Of a stretch of DNA of 64,000 bases, positions 17,722 to 27,995 are shown one piece after another. Positions within the stretch are counted from its first letter, which is position 1. Each line of letters begins with the position of its first letter. The stretch covers positions 59,937 to 123,936 of the forward strand of contig CAWCPX010000015.1 in NCBI GenBank assembly GCA_963797605.1. Direction: 5' to 3'. The stretch comes from DASQPR01 sp963797605 (GTDB taxonomy: Bacteria > Actinomycetota > Actinomycetes > Mycobacteriales > Micromonosporaceae). The notes under the pieces are model-generated. The model worked only from the letters and a program-made list of their open reading frames with translations. It searched no databases and was not told where the DNA came from. The position numbers and the translations under genes are program-made.

Positions 17722-18814
17722 CCGCATCGTCACGCCCGATGGCGTCATCGAGGGGACCCTCCACCTCGACGGCGCGCGTATCGCGGCGGTCACGCCCGGC
17801 CCGATCGACACCGACGCGCCGTGGTTCGTGCCCGGCTTCGTCGACATGCATTGTCACGGCGGCGGGGGTCACACGTTCACGACCGGCGATGCCGCCGCCG
17901 TCCGGGCCGGTGCCGCCTTCCATGCCGGCCACGGCACCACGACGCTGCTGGCCAGCCTCGTCAGCTCGCCGTTCTCGGTCATGCTGGACGCGACGAAGGC
18001 GTACGCGCCACTGGTGGCCGAGGGGGTCATCGGCGGCATCCATTTCGAGGGCCCGTACCTCTCCGAAGCCTGTTGCGGCGCGCAGAACCCGGCCTTCCTG
18101 CGGGATCCGTCGATCGACGAGCTGACGCGGTTGATCGACGTCGCCGACGGGGGCATCCGGATGATGACGATCGCACCCGAACGCGCCGGCGCCCTGGAGG
18201 CGATCGCGTTCCTCGCAGCGCAGGGCGTGATCGCCGCCGTCGGACACACCGACGCCACGTACGCGCAGGTGCTCGACGCGATCACGGCGGGTGCGAGTGT
18301 CGGCACGCACGTCTTCAACGGCATGCGCCCACCCCACCACCGCGCGCCCGGCCCCGTGTACGCGCTCCTCGGCGCGCCCGGCATCGTCTGCGAATTCGTG
18401 GCGGACGGCGTACACATGGCCGACGAGACGCTGTCGTTCGCGACCGGGGTCGTCGGAAACTCGCGGGCGGCACTGATCACCGACGCGATCACGGCGACCG
18501 GCATGCCCGACGGCGCGTACGAGCTCGGTGGCCAAGCCGTATCCGTAGCCTCCGGCGTCGCGCGGCTCACGACGACCGACGGAACCCAGGGTGCCATCGC
18601 CGGCAGCACGCTCACGATGGACGCCGCCTTCCGGCGAGCCGCCCGGGTCACGGGTTCAATCGTCGACGCGTCTCGGGCGGCTTCGACCACGCCCGCGGAG
18701 ACGCTTGGTTTTACCGATCGGGGTGCGCTGGCGCCGGGGCTGCGAGCAGACATTCTGCAGCTCGACGGGGATCTGCGCGTGCAATCGGTGATCCGCGGCG
18801 GCGAGCGGTTGTAG
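17705..18814 (+). CDS. nagA: N-acetylglucosamine-6-phosphate deacetylase
   Basis: The product (369 residues from ATG 17705) is an amidohydrolase-superfamily NagA, converting GlcNAc-6-P to glucosamine-6-P. Seen are HCH at 49-51 (GFVDMHCHGGGG), Glu115 in HFEGPYLSE, His181 in GHTDAT, His202 in THVFNGM and Asp260 in LITDAITATG, the expected metal and catalytic residues. An alternative ATG at 17639 overlaps the kinase stop and would add 22 residues. That extension repeats the first codons (ATGAGCGAGCTTGCCGG occurs at both starts), so the inner start, which fits the family, is preferred. Confidence 0.93.
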   Translation: MSELAGRIVTPDGVIEGTLHLDGARIAAVTPGPIDTDAPWFVPGFVDMHCHGGGGHTFTTGDAAAVRAGAAFHAGHGTTTLLASLVSSPFSVMLDATKAYAPLVAEGVIGGIHFEGPYLSEACCGAQNPAFLRDPSIDELTRLIDVADGGIRMMTIAPERAGALEAIAFLAAQGVIAAVGHTDATYAQVLDAITAGASVGTHVFNGMRPPHHRAPGPVYALLGAPGIVCEFVADGVHMADETLSFATGVVGNSRAALITDAITATGMPDGAYELGGQAVSVASGVARLTTTDGTQGAIAGSTLTMDAAFRRAARVTGSIVDASRAASTTPAETLGFTDRGALAPGLRADILQLDGDLRVQSVIRGGERL

Positions 18815-18827
18815 TTGTGCCGGGCTG

Positions 18828-18863
18828 TATTGCTCTGCTACCTCCGGAGGTAGCAGAGCAATA
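18828..18863. terminator. 36-bp perfect palindrome, probable bidirectional terminator
   Basis: TATTGCTCTGCTACCTCC (18828-18845) is followed directly by its exact reverse complement (18846-18863), forming an 18-bp stem with no extra loop bases. It lies 14 bp after the nagA stop, with the convergent PAP2 gene beyond. The core TTGCTCTGCT is also the arm of the inverted repeat at 6173-6298. The 165 bp up to the PAP2 gene hold only short GC-rich repeats (GCGCAGAACCC twice) and no gene. Confidence 0.7.
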
Positions 18864-19029
18864 GCAGCCGACAGGAGATATGTCCGCCGCCGGAGCGCAG
18901 GCACCCGATAAGAGAATGGCCGCCGCCGGAACGCCAGCCGCCAGAACGTAGGTCGCCCAGAACGCTGGCGCGCAGAACCCGGCCGCGCAGAACCCGGGCC
19001 ACTATCAACGCAGGCGCCTCGGCGGCCGA

Positions 19030-19770
19030 TCAAACCAGCTGATCAACGGCCGCCGGCGTCGACGTGACCATCTCGGCTTCCCAACGCGAGAACACCGGTT
19101 TGTCCCAGCCGCGCCGCGTCAGCCAACCGCCGAGCGGCACCGCGTCCCACGGCACGCGTGCGATCAGCCGCCACAGGAACAGCCCGAGCAGCACGCCCGC
19201 CACGGTGTCGCTCAGCCAGTGAAATCCCAGGTAGACCGTGGTGACGCAGAGCACGACCGGCGGCACGATCCGGATCACCCAGAGCCATCGGCGCGGCAGC
19301 CAGACCGACAGCAGGAGCGCGAGCGTGCCGTACCAGACCAGTGCGTTCGCCAGGTGCCCGGACGGATAGGAGATGCCACCGCTGCCGAAGCGTTCCGGAT
19401 GCGGCACGAGCGCGTGCGGTGCGGCCCGATCTGTCCAATCTTTTAGCAGCGTGATCGAGATGAACGTCAGCGCGAACGCCATCACGACCGGCAACACCGG
19501 CCGCACCGAGTGCCGCTTCCAGCCGATATAGGCGGCGAGCAGCAGCGACACGATGGTGAAGAAGCCGCCCTGGCCGAACTCGTTACCGGCCCGGGCCAGC
19601 CAGTAGAGCACCCGTGGCCGGTGCCCGTCGGCCCAGTTCCGCACGGCCAGGTCGATTCCGAGCAGGTGCCGGTTCCACAGCAGCCAGGTCAGGACGACGA
19701 AAGCGACCACGAGCAGGCCGTCGAACGACCATCCGGCCGGCCGTACCCGTGATCGCTTCCGTTCATTCAT
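19030..19770 (-). CDS. PAP2-family membrane phosphatase
   Basis: A 246-residue membrane protein with about six TM segments. The three PAP2 phosphatase motifs are present: KDWTDRAAP (110-118), PSGH (136-139) and HWLSD (184-188), with His139 and His184 as expected catalytic residues. The family dephosphorylates lipid phosphates such as phosphatidic acid or undecaprenyl pyrophosphate at the outer membrane face. The substrate here is not determinable. It ends 16 bp before the end of the nearby serine protease gene's downstream boundary; both are read on the minus strand. Confidence 0.9.
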   Translation of the reverse strand: MNERKRSRVRPAGWSFDGLLVVAFVVLTWLLWNRHLLGIDLAVRNWADGHRPRVLYWLARAGNEFGQGGFFTIVSLLLAAYIGWKRHSVRPVLPVVMAFALTFISITLLKDWTDRAAPHALVPHPERFGSGGISYPSGHLANALVWYGTLALLLSVWLPRRWLWVIRIVPPVVLCVTTVYLGFHWLSDTVAGVLLGLFLWRLIARVPWDAVPLGGWLTRRGWDKPVFSRWEAEMVTSTPAAVDQLV

Positions 19771-19786
19771 AAACCCAGAGGCTAGC

Positions 19787-21118
19787 TCAGCCGAGATACT
19801 TCTTTACCTGCGCGTAGATCAGCGACATCCGGACACCGGAGTTCGGGCAGCCGCCGAAGTGGTGCAACGCGATGACCTTGTTCGTAACGCGGGAGATCAC
19901 CGGCGAACCGGACGAGCCGCCCTGCGTGTCGCAGTAGTAGGAGACGTCGGTGCCGGCCGTGAAGCCGTCGGCGGCCGGGTCGTCGACCTCACAGTCGCCA
20001 CCGTGATCCTGGTCGGACGCCATCGCGATCTCGGTCGGGTTGCCCTCCGGGTGCTGCGGGATGTAAAGCTCGGTGCCCGCCTTCACCGGTGCCGTGTCGA
20101 TCGTCAGGTAGCCGAACTTCTGCACCTGCGGGAAGTCGTACACGCTGAAAAGGGTGTAGTCGAGGTTCGCGTTCGTCGCGAAGACGTGATCGCCCCACAC
20201 CTTCGTCGTCGCGAGCGTGTCGAAGCCGCCGCACACGGCGCACTCGTAGTTGAACCAGACCTCCGTGTTGCGCGCCTCGGCTTGCGTCGTGAAGCAGTGG
20301 TGGTCGGTCAAGAGCCGGTCGGTCGGGCCGACCCGCCACGCGGTGCACAACTCGGTGCCGTTGATCAGCAGCCGGGCGACGGCCTTCGAGGCCTTGTAGG
20401 CGACCGGGTCCGAGGATTTGTAGCAAACCGCGTCGACCGAATCGTCGCTGCCACACACGGTCTCGGTGCGCGGATCCTGACCCTCGGCCGCCGCGACCGC
20501 CTTGATCGCTTTGTCACGCGACGCGTCATCCGCGTCCTGCTGCCTGCGGCGCTCCGCCGGCGTGAACCCGTGCGCCACCTCGTCGATCACGACGTCCGAC
20601 GGCGTGAGCACGGCCCCGAGGCCGACTGTGTCCGTGGTCGTCGACTCGGTGCCGTGGTGCAGCGTGACGATCGCGGTGTCGCCGTCGATCGACATGCCCC
20701 AGCGGTCAGCGTCACCGGTCAAGAGATCGGTCAAACCCATAGAGCTTTTCGCGTGGTACGTGTACGACTCGCTGTGTTTCGCGTCCCCGAGCGTCAGATA
20801 GTCGCCCGGTGCCATCAGCAGCCGGGAGAAGTGCACCTTCACGTAGGACGCGCCCGGATAGCGCAGCGCCACCGACGTGGATCCGGCGTCGCTGAGCGTC
20901 TTCGTGACGTGATCGACGGTTCCGACCGTCTCCGGACCGTTCGCCGCCTCGGCCCGCAGCTGGCCGATCTGCTCGGCGGATAGCTGCGGCGAGCCGATCG
21001 ATGCCACCGCTCCCGCCTCCGCCGCCGATTTCGCGCCGGCCGACGAGGACGCGAAAGCGACCCCCGTCATCGCGATGATGACGCCGAGTCCGACGACCGT
21101 GCCCATCGTGCGCCGCAT
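19787..21118 (-). CDS. Secreted trypsin-like serine protease
   Basis: A 443-residue product with a signal peptide (MGTVVGLGVIIAMTGVAFASS). The C-terminal half is a trypsin-like domain: His in LLTDHHCF, Asp in NANLDYTLFSV and Ser in CDTQGGSSGSPV form the triad. An NYECAVCGG segment and other cysteines suggest disulfides, as in glutamyl-endopeptidase/lysyl-endopeptidase-like enzymes. The N-terminal 190 residues are probably a pro-region or beta-rich domain. Expected location is extracellular. Confidence 0.85.
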   Translation of the reverse strand: MRRTMGTVVGLGVIIAMTGVAFASSSAGAKSAAEAGAVASIGSPQLSAEQIGQLRAEAANGPETVGTVDHVTKTLSDAGSTSVALRYPGASYVKVHFSRLLMAPGDYLTLGDAKHSESYTYHAKSSMGLTDLLTGDADRWGMSIDGDTAIVTLHHGTESTTTDTVGLGAVLTPSDVVIDEVAHGFTPAERRRQQDADDASRDKAIKAVAAAEGQDPRTETVCGSDDSVDAVCYKSSDPVAYKASKAVARLLINGTELCTAWRVGPTDRLLTDHHCFTTQAEARNTEVWFNYECAVCGGFDTLATTKVWGDHVFATNANLDYTLFSVYDFPQVQKFGYLTIDTAPVKAGTELYIPQHPEGNPTEIAMASDQDHGGDCEVDDPAADGFTAGTDVSYYCDTQGGSSGSPVISRVTNKVIALHHFGGCPNSGVRMSLIYAQVKKYLG

Positions 21119-21166
21119 GGCGCCACCTCCCGAGTCTCTACGTGCCCGGAGGGTGTAACGACGGAC

Positions 21167-22939
21167 CTAGCCGATGGGCGCGTCTTCGCTGTGTTCCAGG
21201 ATTCGTGACAAACCGACCCGGGAGCCGACCACGACGAGGCGGTCTCCGGCTTCGAACACGCGCGCCCAATCGCGGGCGAGCACCGTCTGCCCGCGCGCGT
21301 CCCGGATCGCGAGGAGACGCATCTGGCCGGGGTCATGCACGTCCGTGATCGCCTTTCCGACCAGCCACGAGCCGTCGACGACCGGCACCTCGGCGACCAG
21401 CAGCACGCGCCGTCGCACCGGGATCGTGCCGATGACTTCGCGACCGAACATGGCTGCGGCGAACGCCGGTGCGGCCAGATAGGAGACGCTGCGGGAGGTG
21501 GTGATGTTGAAGGTGCGGTTGACGCGATCGGCGAAATCGCCATCGAACAGGCGCAGCACGACGCGCAGATCGTCACAGAGTTCCCGGCCCTGAAGCGCGT
21601 ATTCGAGGTTGATCACGTCGTCGGTCGTGAGCACGACGAGCGCGGACGCGTTGCTGACATTCGCGCGGCGCAGCGTGCTTTCTCGGCGGGCGTCGCCCAC
21701 CACGAAGTGAATCCGGTTCTCTCGCAGGTATTGCGCGCCGACCGGATTTTCCACGTGGTCGACCGCGACCACTTCCCGGCCGCGCTCGTGCAGCGTGCGC
21801 AGCACGTTCGTGCCCAGATTGCCGAGGCCGACGACGACAACGTGGTCGCTTTCCGGCGCGTCCAGGGCCCCGGGCGACAGCGCGAGCCGAGCGTGTACGC
21901 CGGCCTGCACGATCGCGGCCGACACCAGCGGGATCATCGCGACGCCGGCGAGCGTGACCGTGGTCTGCACGATCTGCGCGAGCGGAGGCAGCGAGAGATC
22001 GGCGTTGCCGGCGCCGACCGACGTGAACAGCATCAGGTAGGCGGATTCCGGCAGGGACACGTGCGGGTCCGGGTTGATGAGCCAGAAGAGCACCATGCCG
22101 CTGAGCACGATGAGGCTGAGCAACCCGAGGATCAGCAGCAGCCCGCGGCTCACGAGCGGCACCGCATTCTCGCCGAAGAGCCCACGCCGCACGTTGTGAT
22201 AGATCCGGCGCACGCGGCGACGAGGCGTGTGCACCGGCTTCGGCTCGGCGGCGACCTCGTTGTCGAACACGAGCACCAGGTCGGCACTGTCCTCATCGTC
22301 GGGCAGGAGCACCGGTGACGGCACCCCGTCGATGACCGCGAGTCCACAGACGATGGTGCGGTCGCCGACCTGGCTGCGCCGGACCACCCTGGCGACGTTC
22401 GGCCCGATCGGCACCACCGTCGGATCGATGACGCCGAGGGACGCGGCCACGAACGCGGGTGCCGCAATCTCCACATCGGACAGAACCTGTGCGTCTTCGA
22501 AGAGTTCGCCGAGCCGTCGCACGAGCGTCGAGTTGTGGACGCGGAGGATCACGCGTACCCCTGGGCAAATCTCTTGGGCTTGCAGTGCCGCGTAGACGTT
22601 GCCCACGTCGTCACGGCTCACCAGCGCGACCGCGTCGGCGGTGGTCAGACCCGCGGCCCGAAACGCGTCCGCGTCAGGTTGGTCGGCACGCACGATGCGA
22701 ACGCGGTTCATGCGCGCGATGCTCGGACCGTGGCCCGACGCAGGGTCGGCCAGAATCACGGTCACGTCGGCTCGGTAACGCATCGAGAGCTCTTCGACCA
22801 GCCGGTACGCGAGAGTTGTGTCGCCGCAGACGATGAACTGGCGACCCGTGGCGCCGGAGCGCTCGGCCTCGTCGACGATGGCGCGCTGTGAAGGAATTCT
22901 CGCTTCCGTTGCACCAGCGGATTCCAGTGGGCGCGTCAC
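21167..22939 (-). CDS. Double-RCK (TrkA-N) channel-like protein
   Basis: The 590-residue product has an N-terminal NAD-binding RCK-like domain (FIVCGDTTLAYRLVEELS), a membrane part with a helix LLLILGLLSLIVLSGMVLFWL and a re-entrant pore-like segment, then a second RCK domain (VVVGLGNLGTNVLRTLHERG) and a TrkA-C-like end. The pore segment reads LFTSVGAGNADL, aligned with the potassium filter TVGYGD but altered. This architecture is common in actinobacteria as an NAD-binding ion-channel-like protein. Ion specificity is not certain. Confidence 0.8.
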   Translation of the reverse strand: MTRPLESAGATEARIPSQRAIVDEAERSGATGRQFIVCGDTTLAYRLVEELSMRYRADVTVILADPASGHGPSIARMNRVRIVRADQPDADAFRAAGLTTADAVALVSRDDVGNVYAALQAQEICPGVRVILRVHNSTLVRRLGELFEDAQVLSDVEIAAPAFVAASLGVIDPTVVPIGPNVARVVRRSQVGDRTIVCGLAVIDGVPSPVLLPDDEDSADLVLVFDNEVAAEPKPVHTPRRRVRRIYHNVRRGLFGENAVPLVSRGLLLILGLLSLIVLSGMVLFWLINPDPHVSLPESAYLMLFTSVGAGNADLSLPPLAQIVQTTVTLAGVAMIPLVSAAIVQAGVHARLALSPGALDAPESDHVVVVGLGNLGTNVLRTLHERGREVVAVDHVENPVGAQYLRENRIHFVVGDARRESTLRRANVSNASALVVLTTDDVINLEYALQGRELCDDLRVVLRLFDGDFADRVNRTFNITTSRSVSYLAAPAFAAAMFGREVIGTIPVRRRVLLVAEVPVVDGSWLVGKAITDVHDPGQMRLLAIRDARGQTVLARDWARVFEAGDRLVVVGSRVGLSRILEHSEDAPIG

Positions 22940-23088
22940 AAGCGTTGATCGTACGGACGGCGCGCGTACCTGACGACCCTTGGATAGTTTCGCCTGTTAA
23001 GTCCGGAACGATCCGGTGCACTCCTCGTTGAACCGTTCGTGCTCGCCAAACCATGAGGGTTGGCGATAAGCGACCGGATGGATTGACA

Positions 23089-25288
23089 ATGAATAAGTGG
23101 TTACGCCGTGCCGCGGGTACGGTTGGCCTTGCTAGCGGCGTATTGCTGCTGGTAGGCGGTGCCGCCCAGGCCGACGGTTCCACCAACGCCGCCGCCCAGG
23201 CGAGCGACGCACTCCATAATCTGTTCACTCCGTTGGGCACGACAAACCTCGGCCTCTCGCTGGACGTGCCCGGCACTCGCGTCGACACCGGCCTCGTGCC
23301 AGACGGGCCGCTCGCGCTCCAGCCGAACGACGGGCGCATCGGCGTCACCGCGCACACGCTCACGAAGAACGGCGCGCCGCAGGACGTGTTCCTGAACGGC
23401 AAGCTGCCGGACGTGCTCAGCGTGCTTCCGCTGGCGGGCATCGTGCCACCCGGCGTCGTCGGCCCGGTCACCTCGGCCGCGTTCGGCGCCGCGAACGACG
23501 TGACGAACACGATCTCCGACGCGACCACGACCGCTGCCGGCTTCCAGTCGCCGACCTCGGGCGTACACAACCTCGCCTCCGACGTCTCCTCCACGCTCGT
23601 CGGCCAGAAGTCCGCGCCCACGACGGAAGGCCTGCCCGTCGTCGGCGGCTTGCCCGTCGTCGGCTCGCTGCTAGGCGGCGGCGGCCCGGTCGGAAACCTG
23701 CCGGTCGTCGGTTCCCTGCTCGGTTCCGGCGGCGGCCTTCCCGTCGTCGGCGGTCTCACCGGTGGCCTCCCGCTCGTCGGCGGCTTGACGAGCAGCCTTC
23801 CGGTCGTCGGCGGCCTCACGGGCCCGCAGTCGGCCGAGGCGAGTGACGGCCAATGGATCGAGGGTCAGCCCGTTGCCGAGGGCCTGCCGGTCGTCGGCGG
23901 CCTCGTCAGCAGCCTGCCCGTCGCGGGCGGTCTCGTCGGCGGGCTTCCCGTCGTCGGCGGCCTGGTCGGCGGCGGCAGCAGCGGTGTCAGTGGCTTGCCG
24001 GTCGTCGGCGGTCTCGTCGGACGACCTGCCGGTCGTCGGCGGGCTCACCCGGTCGGACGCGAACGGCATTCCCGATGTCGGCGCTCTGACGAACAGCCTT
24101 CCCGTCGTGGGTGGCCTCACCGACAGCCTGCCCGGCGTTGGCGGCCTGACCGACAGCCTTCCCAGCGTCGGCGGGCTCGCGGGCAGCCTGCCGGTCGTCG
24201 GCGGGCTCGCCGGCGGTCTTCCGGCGGTCGGGGGCCTCGCGGGCAGCTTGCCCGTGGTCGGCGGCCTCGCGGGCAACCTCCCCCTCGTCGGCGACAAGTC
24301 CAGCGGCTCGGCGGGCAAGTCCGCCGGCGCGCGGGCCGGCATCGCGCCGGGTGACGACCTTCTCGGGGGGCTGACCGGCACCGACGAGTCGGCCACCGCC
24401 GAGGGCCTGCCGATCGTCGGCGGCCTGGTCAGTAGCCTCCCGGTCGCGGGCGGTCTGGTCGGCGGCCTTCCCGTCGTCGGCGGCCTGCTCGGTGGCGGTA
24501 GCAGCGGCATCAGCGGTATCCCCATCGTGGGTGGCCTCATCCAGAACCTGCCGTTGGTCGGCGGGCTCACCGGCGGCCTCGGCGGCGCAACGACCGAGGG
24601 TCTTCCGGTCGTCGGCGGCCTCGTCGGGAACCTTCCGGTCGTCGGCGGCCTGCTCGGAAACCTGCCGCTCGTCGGCGGTCTCGCAGGCGGCACGGGCAGC
24701 GACGCCGGTTCCCTCGCGGGCATCCCGGCCGTCGGCGGCCTGGTCGGAAACCTGCCGATCGTTGGCGGTCTCGCGAGCGAGCTGCCCTCGGCCGGCGACA
24801 TCACGACCGCCGCGACCACCTCGACCGGCGCCGTCACCAACAACCTGCCGGTCGTCGGCGCGGTCACGAGCGCGCTGCCGGTCGCGAGTGACCTGAACAG
24901 CACGGTCACCACGCCGGACGTGACCACGCCAGCCGGCTCCACCGGTACGTCGAACGTCGCACCGACCACGGTCGCACCGGCTGCCGCGCCGGCGTCGCCG
25001 GATCGTTCCGCCCCGACGGCGGACGTACGCCCGGTCGCGGCCGGTCAGGCCGGTGGATTCGTCGGAGCCAAGCCCGAAAGCGCAACCGTCGGCCGGCATG
25101 CGGCCGTGACCGAAGGTCTTCCGGTCGTCGGCGGCCTGGTCGGGGGCCTTCCGCTCGTGGGTGGCCTCGCCGGCAACCTCCCGGTTGTCGGTTCCATGCT
25201 CGGTGGCGGCGGCGGCCTGATCAACTCGCTTCCGGTGCCGCTGTCGGGCATCACCGGGTTGCCGGTCGTGGGATCGCTGATCCCGTAA
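23089..25288 (+). CDS. Secreted LPVVGG-repeat protein; one frameshift
   Basis: One extra G near 24020 splits the gene; restored, it encodes about 732 residues from ATG 23089. A signal peptide (MNKWLRRAAGTVGLASGVLL, then LVGGAAQADG) precedes a 170-residue non-repetitive region. The rest contains about 36 copies of LPVVGG or close variants, most with a 10-residue period such as LPVVGGLTDS. Gly, Val, Leu and Pro dominate, resembling elastin-like or surface-coat sequences. No LPXTG anchor or TM follows. Secreted proteins with similar repeats occur in actinomycetes without known function. Repeat DNA could also mislead assembly. Confidence 0.75.
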
Positions 25289-25303
25289 CGGTTTCGGTCA
25301 TGT

Positions 25304-25333
25304 AAGAGGGCCCGGCGAGATCCGGGCCCTCTT
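25304..25333. terminator. Bidirectional terminator
   Basis: AAGAGGGCCCGG, a 6-nt loop CGAGAT, and CCGGGCCCTCTT form a perfect 12-bp hairpin between the convergent LPVVGG-repeat gene and the uronate-dehydrogenase-like gene. The A and T at the ends give short U tracts in either direction. Confidence 0.8.
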
Positions 25334-25340
25334 GCTGTCA

Positions 25341-26138
25341 CTACTTCATCGGTACGCCCAACGGCGCCACCACGAACTGTCCACCGACGTAGTCGTGCAC
25401 GGGATCGGTGGGGTCCGGCTCGCCGTACGTGTCGATGAGGTCTTTCGCGAAGCGCTCGGCATCGTCGGCTGGACGGTATCCGAGCGCCTCCGCTCCCGCC
25501 AGCGACCACCAGCGGCGCGTGTTGTCGGAGACGGCCCACGCGGTGTGGAAGCCGACCTCGGGCAACGCGAGACACGCGTTCACGAGGCGGCCCGCGTCGA
25601 GCGGCGACAGCCAGGTCGCGAGCATGCGGGTCGACGTGGGCTCCTCGTAGCACGAGCCGATGCGCAGCACGATGACGCCGAGGCCGAAGCGCTCGTGGAA
25701 CAGCGAGGCCAGGGACTCGGTGGCGGCCTTGCTCCAGCCGTAGTAGGTGTCCGGTCGAGGCGTCGGCGGGTCGGGCATCTCCACGGCGCCGGGCGGCAGA
25801 TCACTGCGGCGATAGAACCCGACGGAGTGGTTGCTCGACGCCAGGATCACCCGGCCGACGCCGGCCGCGACGGCGCCCATGAGCACGTTATGCGTACCCA
25901 CAACATTGATTTCATTGATCTTTTCGAACGTGGACTCGCTCGGGACACCGCCGAGGTGCACGATCGCGTCCATGCCCTCGCACGCCGTCGCGACGGCCTC
26001 CGCATCTGTCACGTCGAGCCGGCTGATCTCGCCGTCGGGGTGCAGATCGGTGCGGACAACCGTGTGGCCGCCGGCGAGCAACGGCGCCGCGAGGATGCGG
26101 CCGACCGAGCCGGCAGCGCCAGTGACGAGCACATTCAT
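25341..26138 (-). CDS. NAD-dependent epimerase/dehydratase, uronate dehydrogenase-like
   Basis: A 265-residue extended SDR. The Rossmann motif is TGAAGSVGR (residues 6-14), HLGGVPSE follows, SSNHSVGFY is the serine motif, and YYGWSK provides the catalytic Tyr and Lys. The SSNHxxGFY and short length match uronate dehydrogenases, which oxidise glucuronate or galacturonate to the lactone; related NAD sugar epimerases are the alternative. It is alone, between a convergent repeat-protein gene and the sugar ABC ATPase gene on the same strand. Confidence 0.75.
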   Translation of the reverse strand: MNVLVTGAAGSVGRILAAPLLAGGHTVVRTDLHPDGEISRLDVTDAEAVATACEGMDAIVHLGGVPSESTFEKINEINVVGTHNVLMGAVAAGVGRVILASSNHSVGFYRRSDLPPGAVEMPDPPTPRPDTYYGWSKAATESLASLFHERFGLGVIVLRIGSCYEEPTSTRMLATWLSPLDAGRLVNACLALPEVGFHTAWAVSDNTRRWWSLAGAEALGYRPADDAERFAKDLIDTYGEPDPTDPVHDYVGGQFVVAPLGVPMK

Positions 26139-26197
26139 GCGTTGACGATAAAGCGGGCCGCATCGGTCACCCGGTGCGGCCCGCTTACTGATGCCAT

Positions 26198-27289
<1,092 letters not shown>

Positions 27290-27515
27290 GGCAAAGCCAC
27301 CTCTCACCGGCAGGAACGTGCCGGACGATCCGAGTAAAAGGGTGCCACCCCGAAACCGGGCTGGTGTGGTCACCGTAGGCGCTCGCGGAGGCGTTGCCAA
27401 CCCATCCGAGGGTGAAGTTTCATGTTTGTGAGGGTTTGCGATGATATGGCGGTACGGATTTCGTGGATACTGAGCGGCGGCAAGATGTAGGCGCCCAGTA
27501 CGATCGCAACAGCAC

Positions 27516-27588
27516 GCCGACGTGGCGCAATTGGTAGCGCACTCGACTTGTAATCGAAAGGTTAGGGGTTCAAGTCCCCTCGTCGGCT
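27516..27588 (+). tRNA. tRNA-Thr (anticodon TGT)
   Basis: The acceptor stem GCCGACG/CGTCGGC, D-arm GCGCAATTGGTAGCGC, anticodon loop CTTGTAA with anticodon TGT, and T-arm AGGGGTTCAAGTCCCCT form a complete cloverleaf. CCA is encoded right after it (27589-27591). The opposite strand gives the familiar artefactual translation LEPTRGLEPLTFRLQVECAT, confirming a tRNA. Confidence 0.97.
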
Positions 27589-27670
27589 CCAAAGCATAGG
27601 CCCACCAGTGTGGGAGTGAAGCCAAGATCATTAGGCATGCTAAGGGCACAACCTAGACTCGATCTTGGCG

Positions 27671-27931
27671 TTAGAAGCTAGTTCGTTGATGTTGGACGGC
27701 ACGGCCGAGGACTCTGCCTGTTACACAGAATTGGCGGTCCTTCTTCGGTAGCCAGTAGACGTAGGCCTCCAACGCGTACCGCAGCGCCCGTTGGACCTGC
27801 TGGGGCTCGACACCGTTGCTGATCAGGGTCGTAGCGAAGAGCCGACAAGGGTCAAGGGCAGTCCTCGCCAGACGGGCAGACAGCAGGATGATCACTCCGT
27901 TGGGGAACGGGCGATTGGGGTTGCTCACCAC
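27671..27931 (-). pseudogene. Tyrosine integrase C-terminal relic next to tRNA-Thr
   Basis: This 86-residue frame contains RLFATTLISNGVEPQQVQRA and ALEAYVYWLPKKDR. These align with the C-terminal RxxFAxxLI...VQxxLGH...TYxHWLP region of phage integrases, but the segment between LRYA and LEAYV lacks the usual LGHxSxxTT stretch and the N-terminal domains are gone. It sits 80 bp after tRNA-Thr in the orientation usual for an integrated element. A hairpin CCAAGATC/GATCTTGG lies between. I read it as the scar of a lost element; no second att copy is seen in the window. Confidence 0.55.
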
Positions 27932-27995
27932 GAGATACGGGACGACGCCCCGCGCCCGTTACGCGATTGCGCGCAGGGCTGTAGGCTGCGCCGGC

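Noticed and set aside
23671..24969. Minus-strand frame rich in PTTGR repeats
   Set aside because: It is the antisense of the LPVVGG repeat DNA, open only because the repeat has a 30-bp period.
27290..27649. N-terminal extension of the sugar ABC ATPase
   Set aside because: It reads through tRNA-Thr on the opposite strand; ATG 27289 fits the family.
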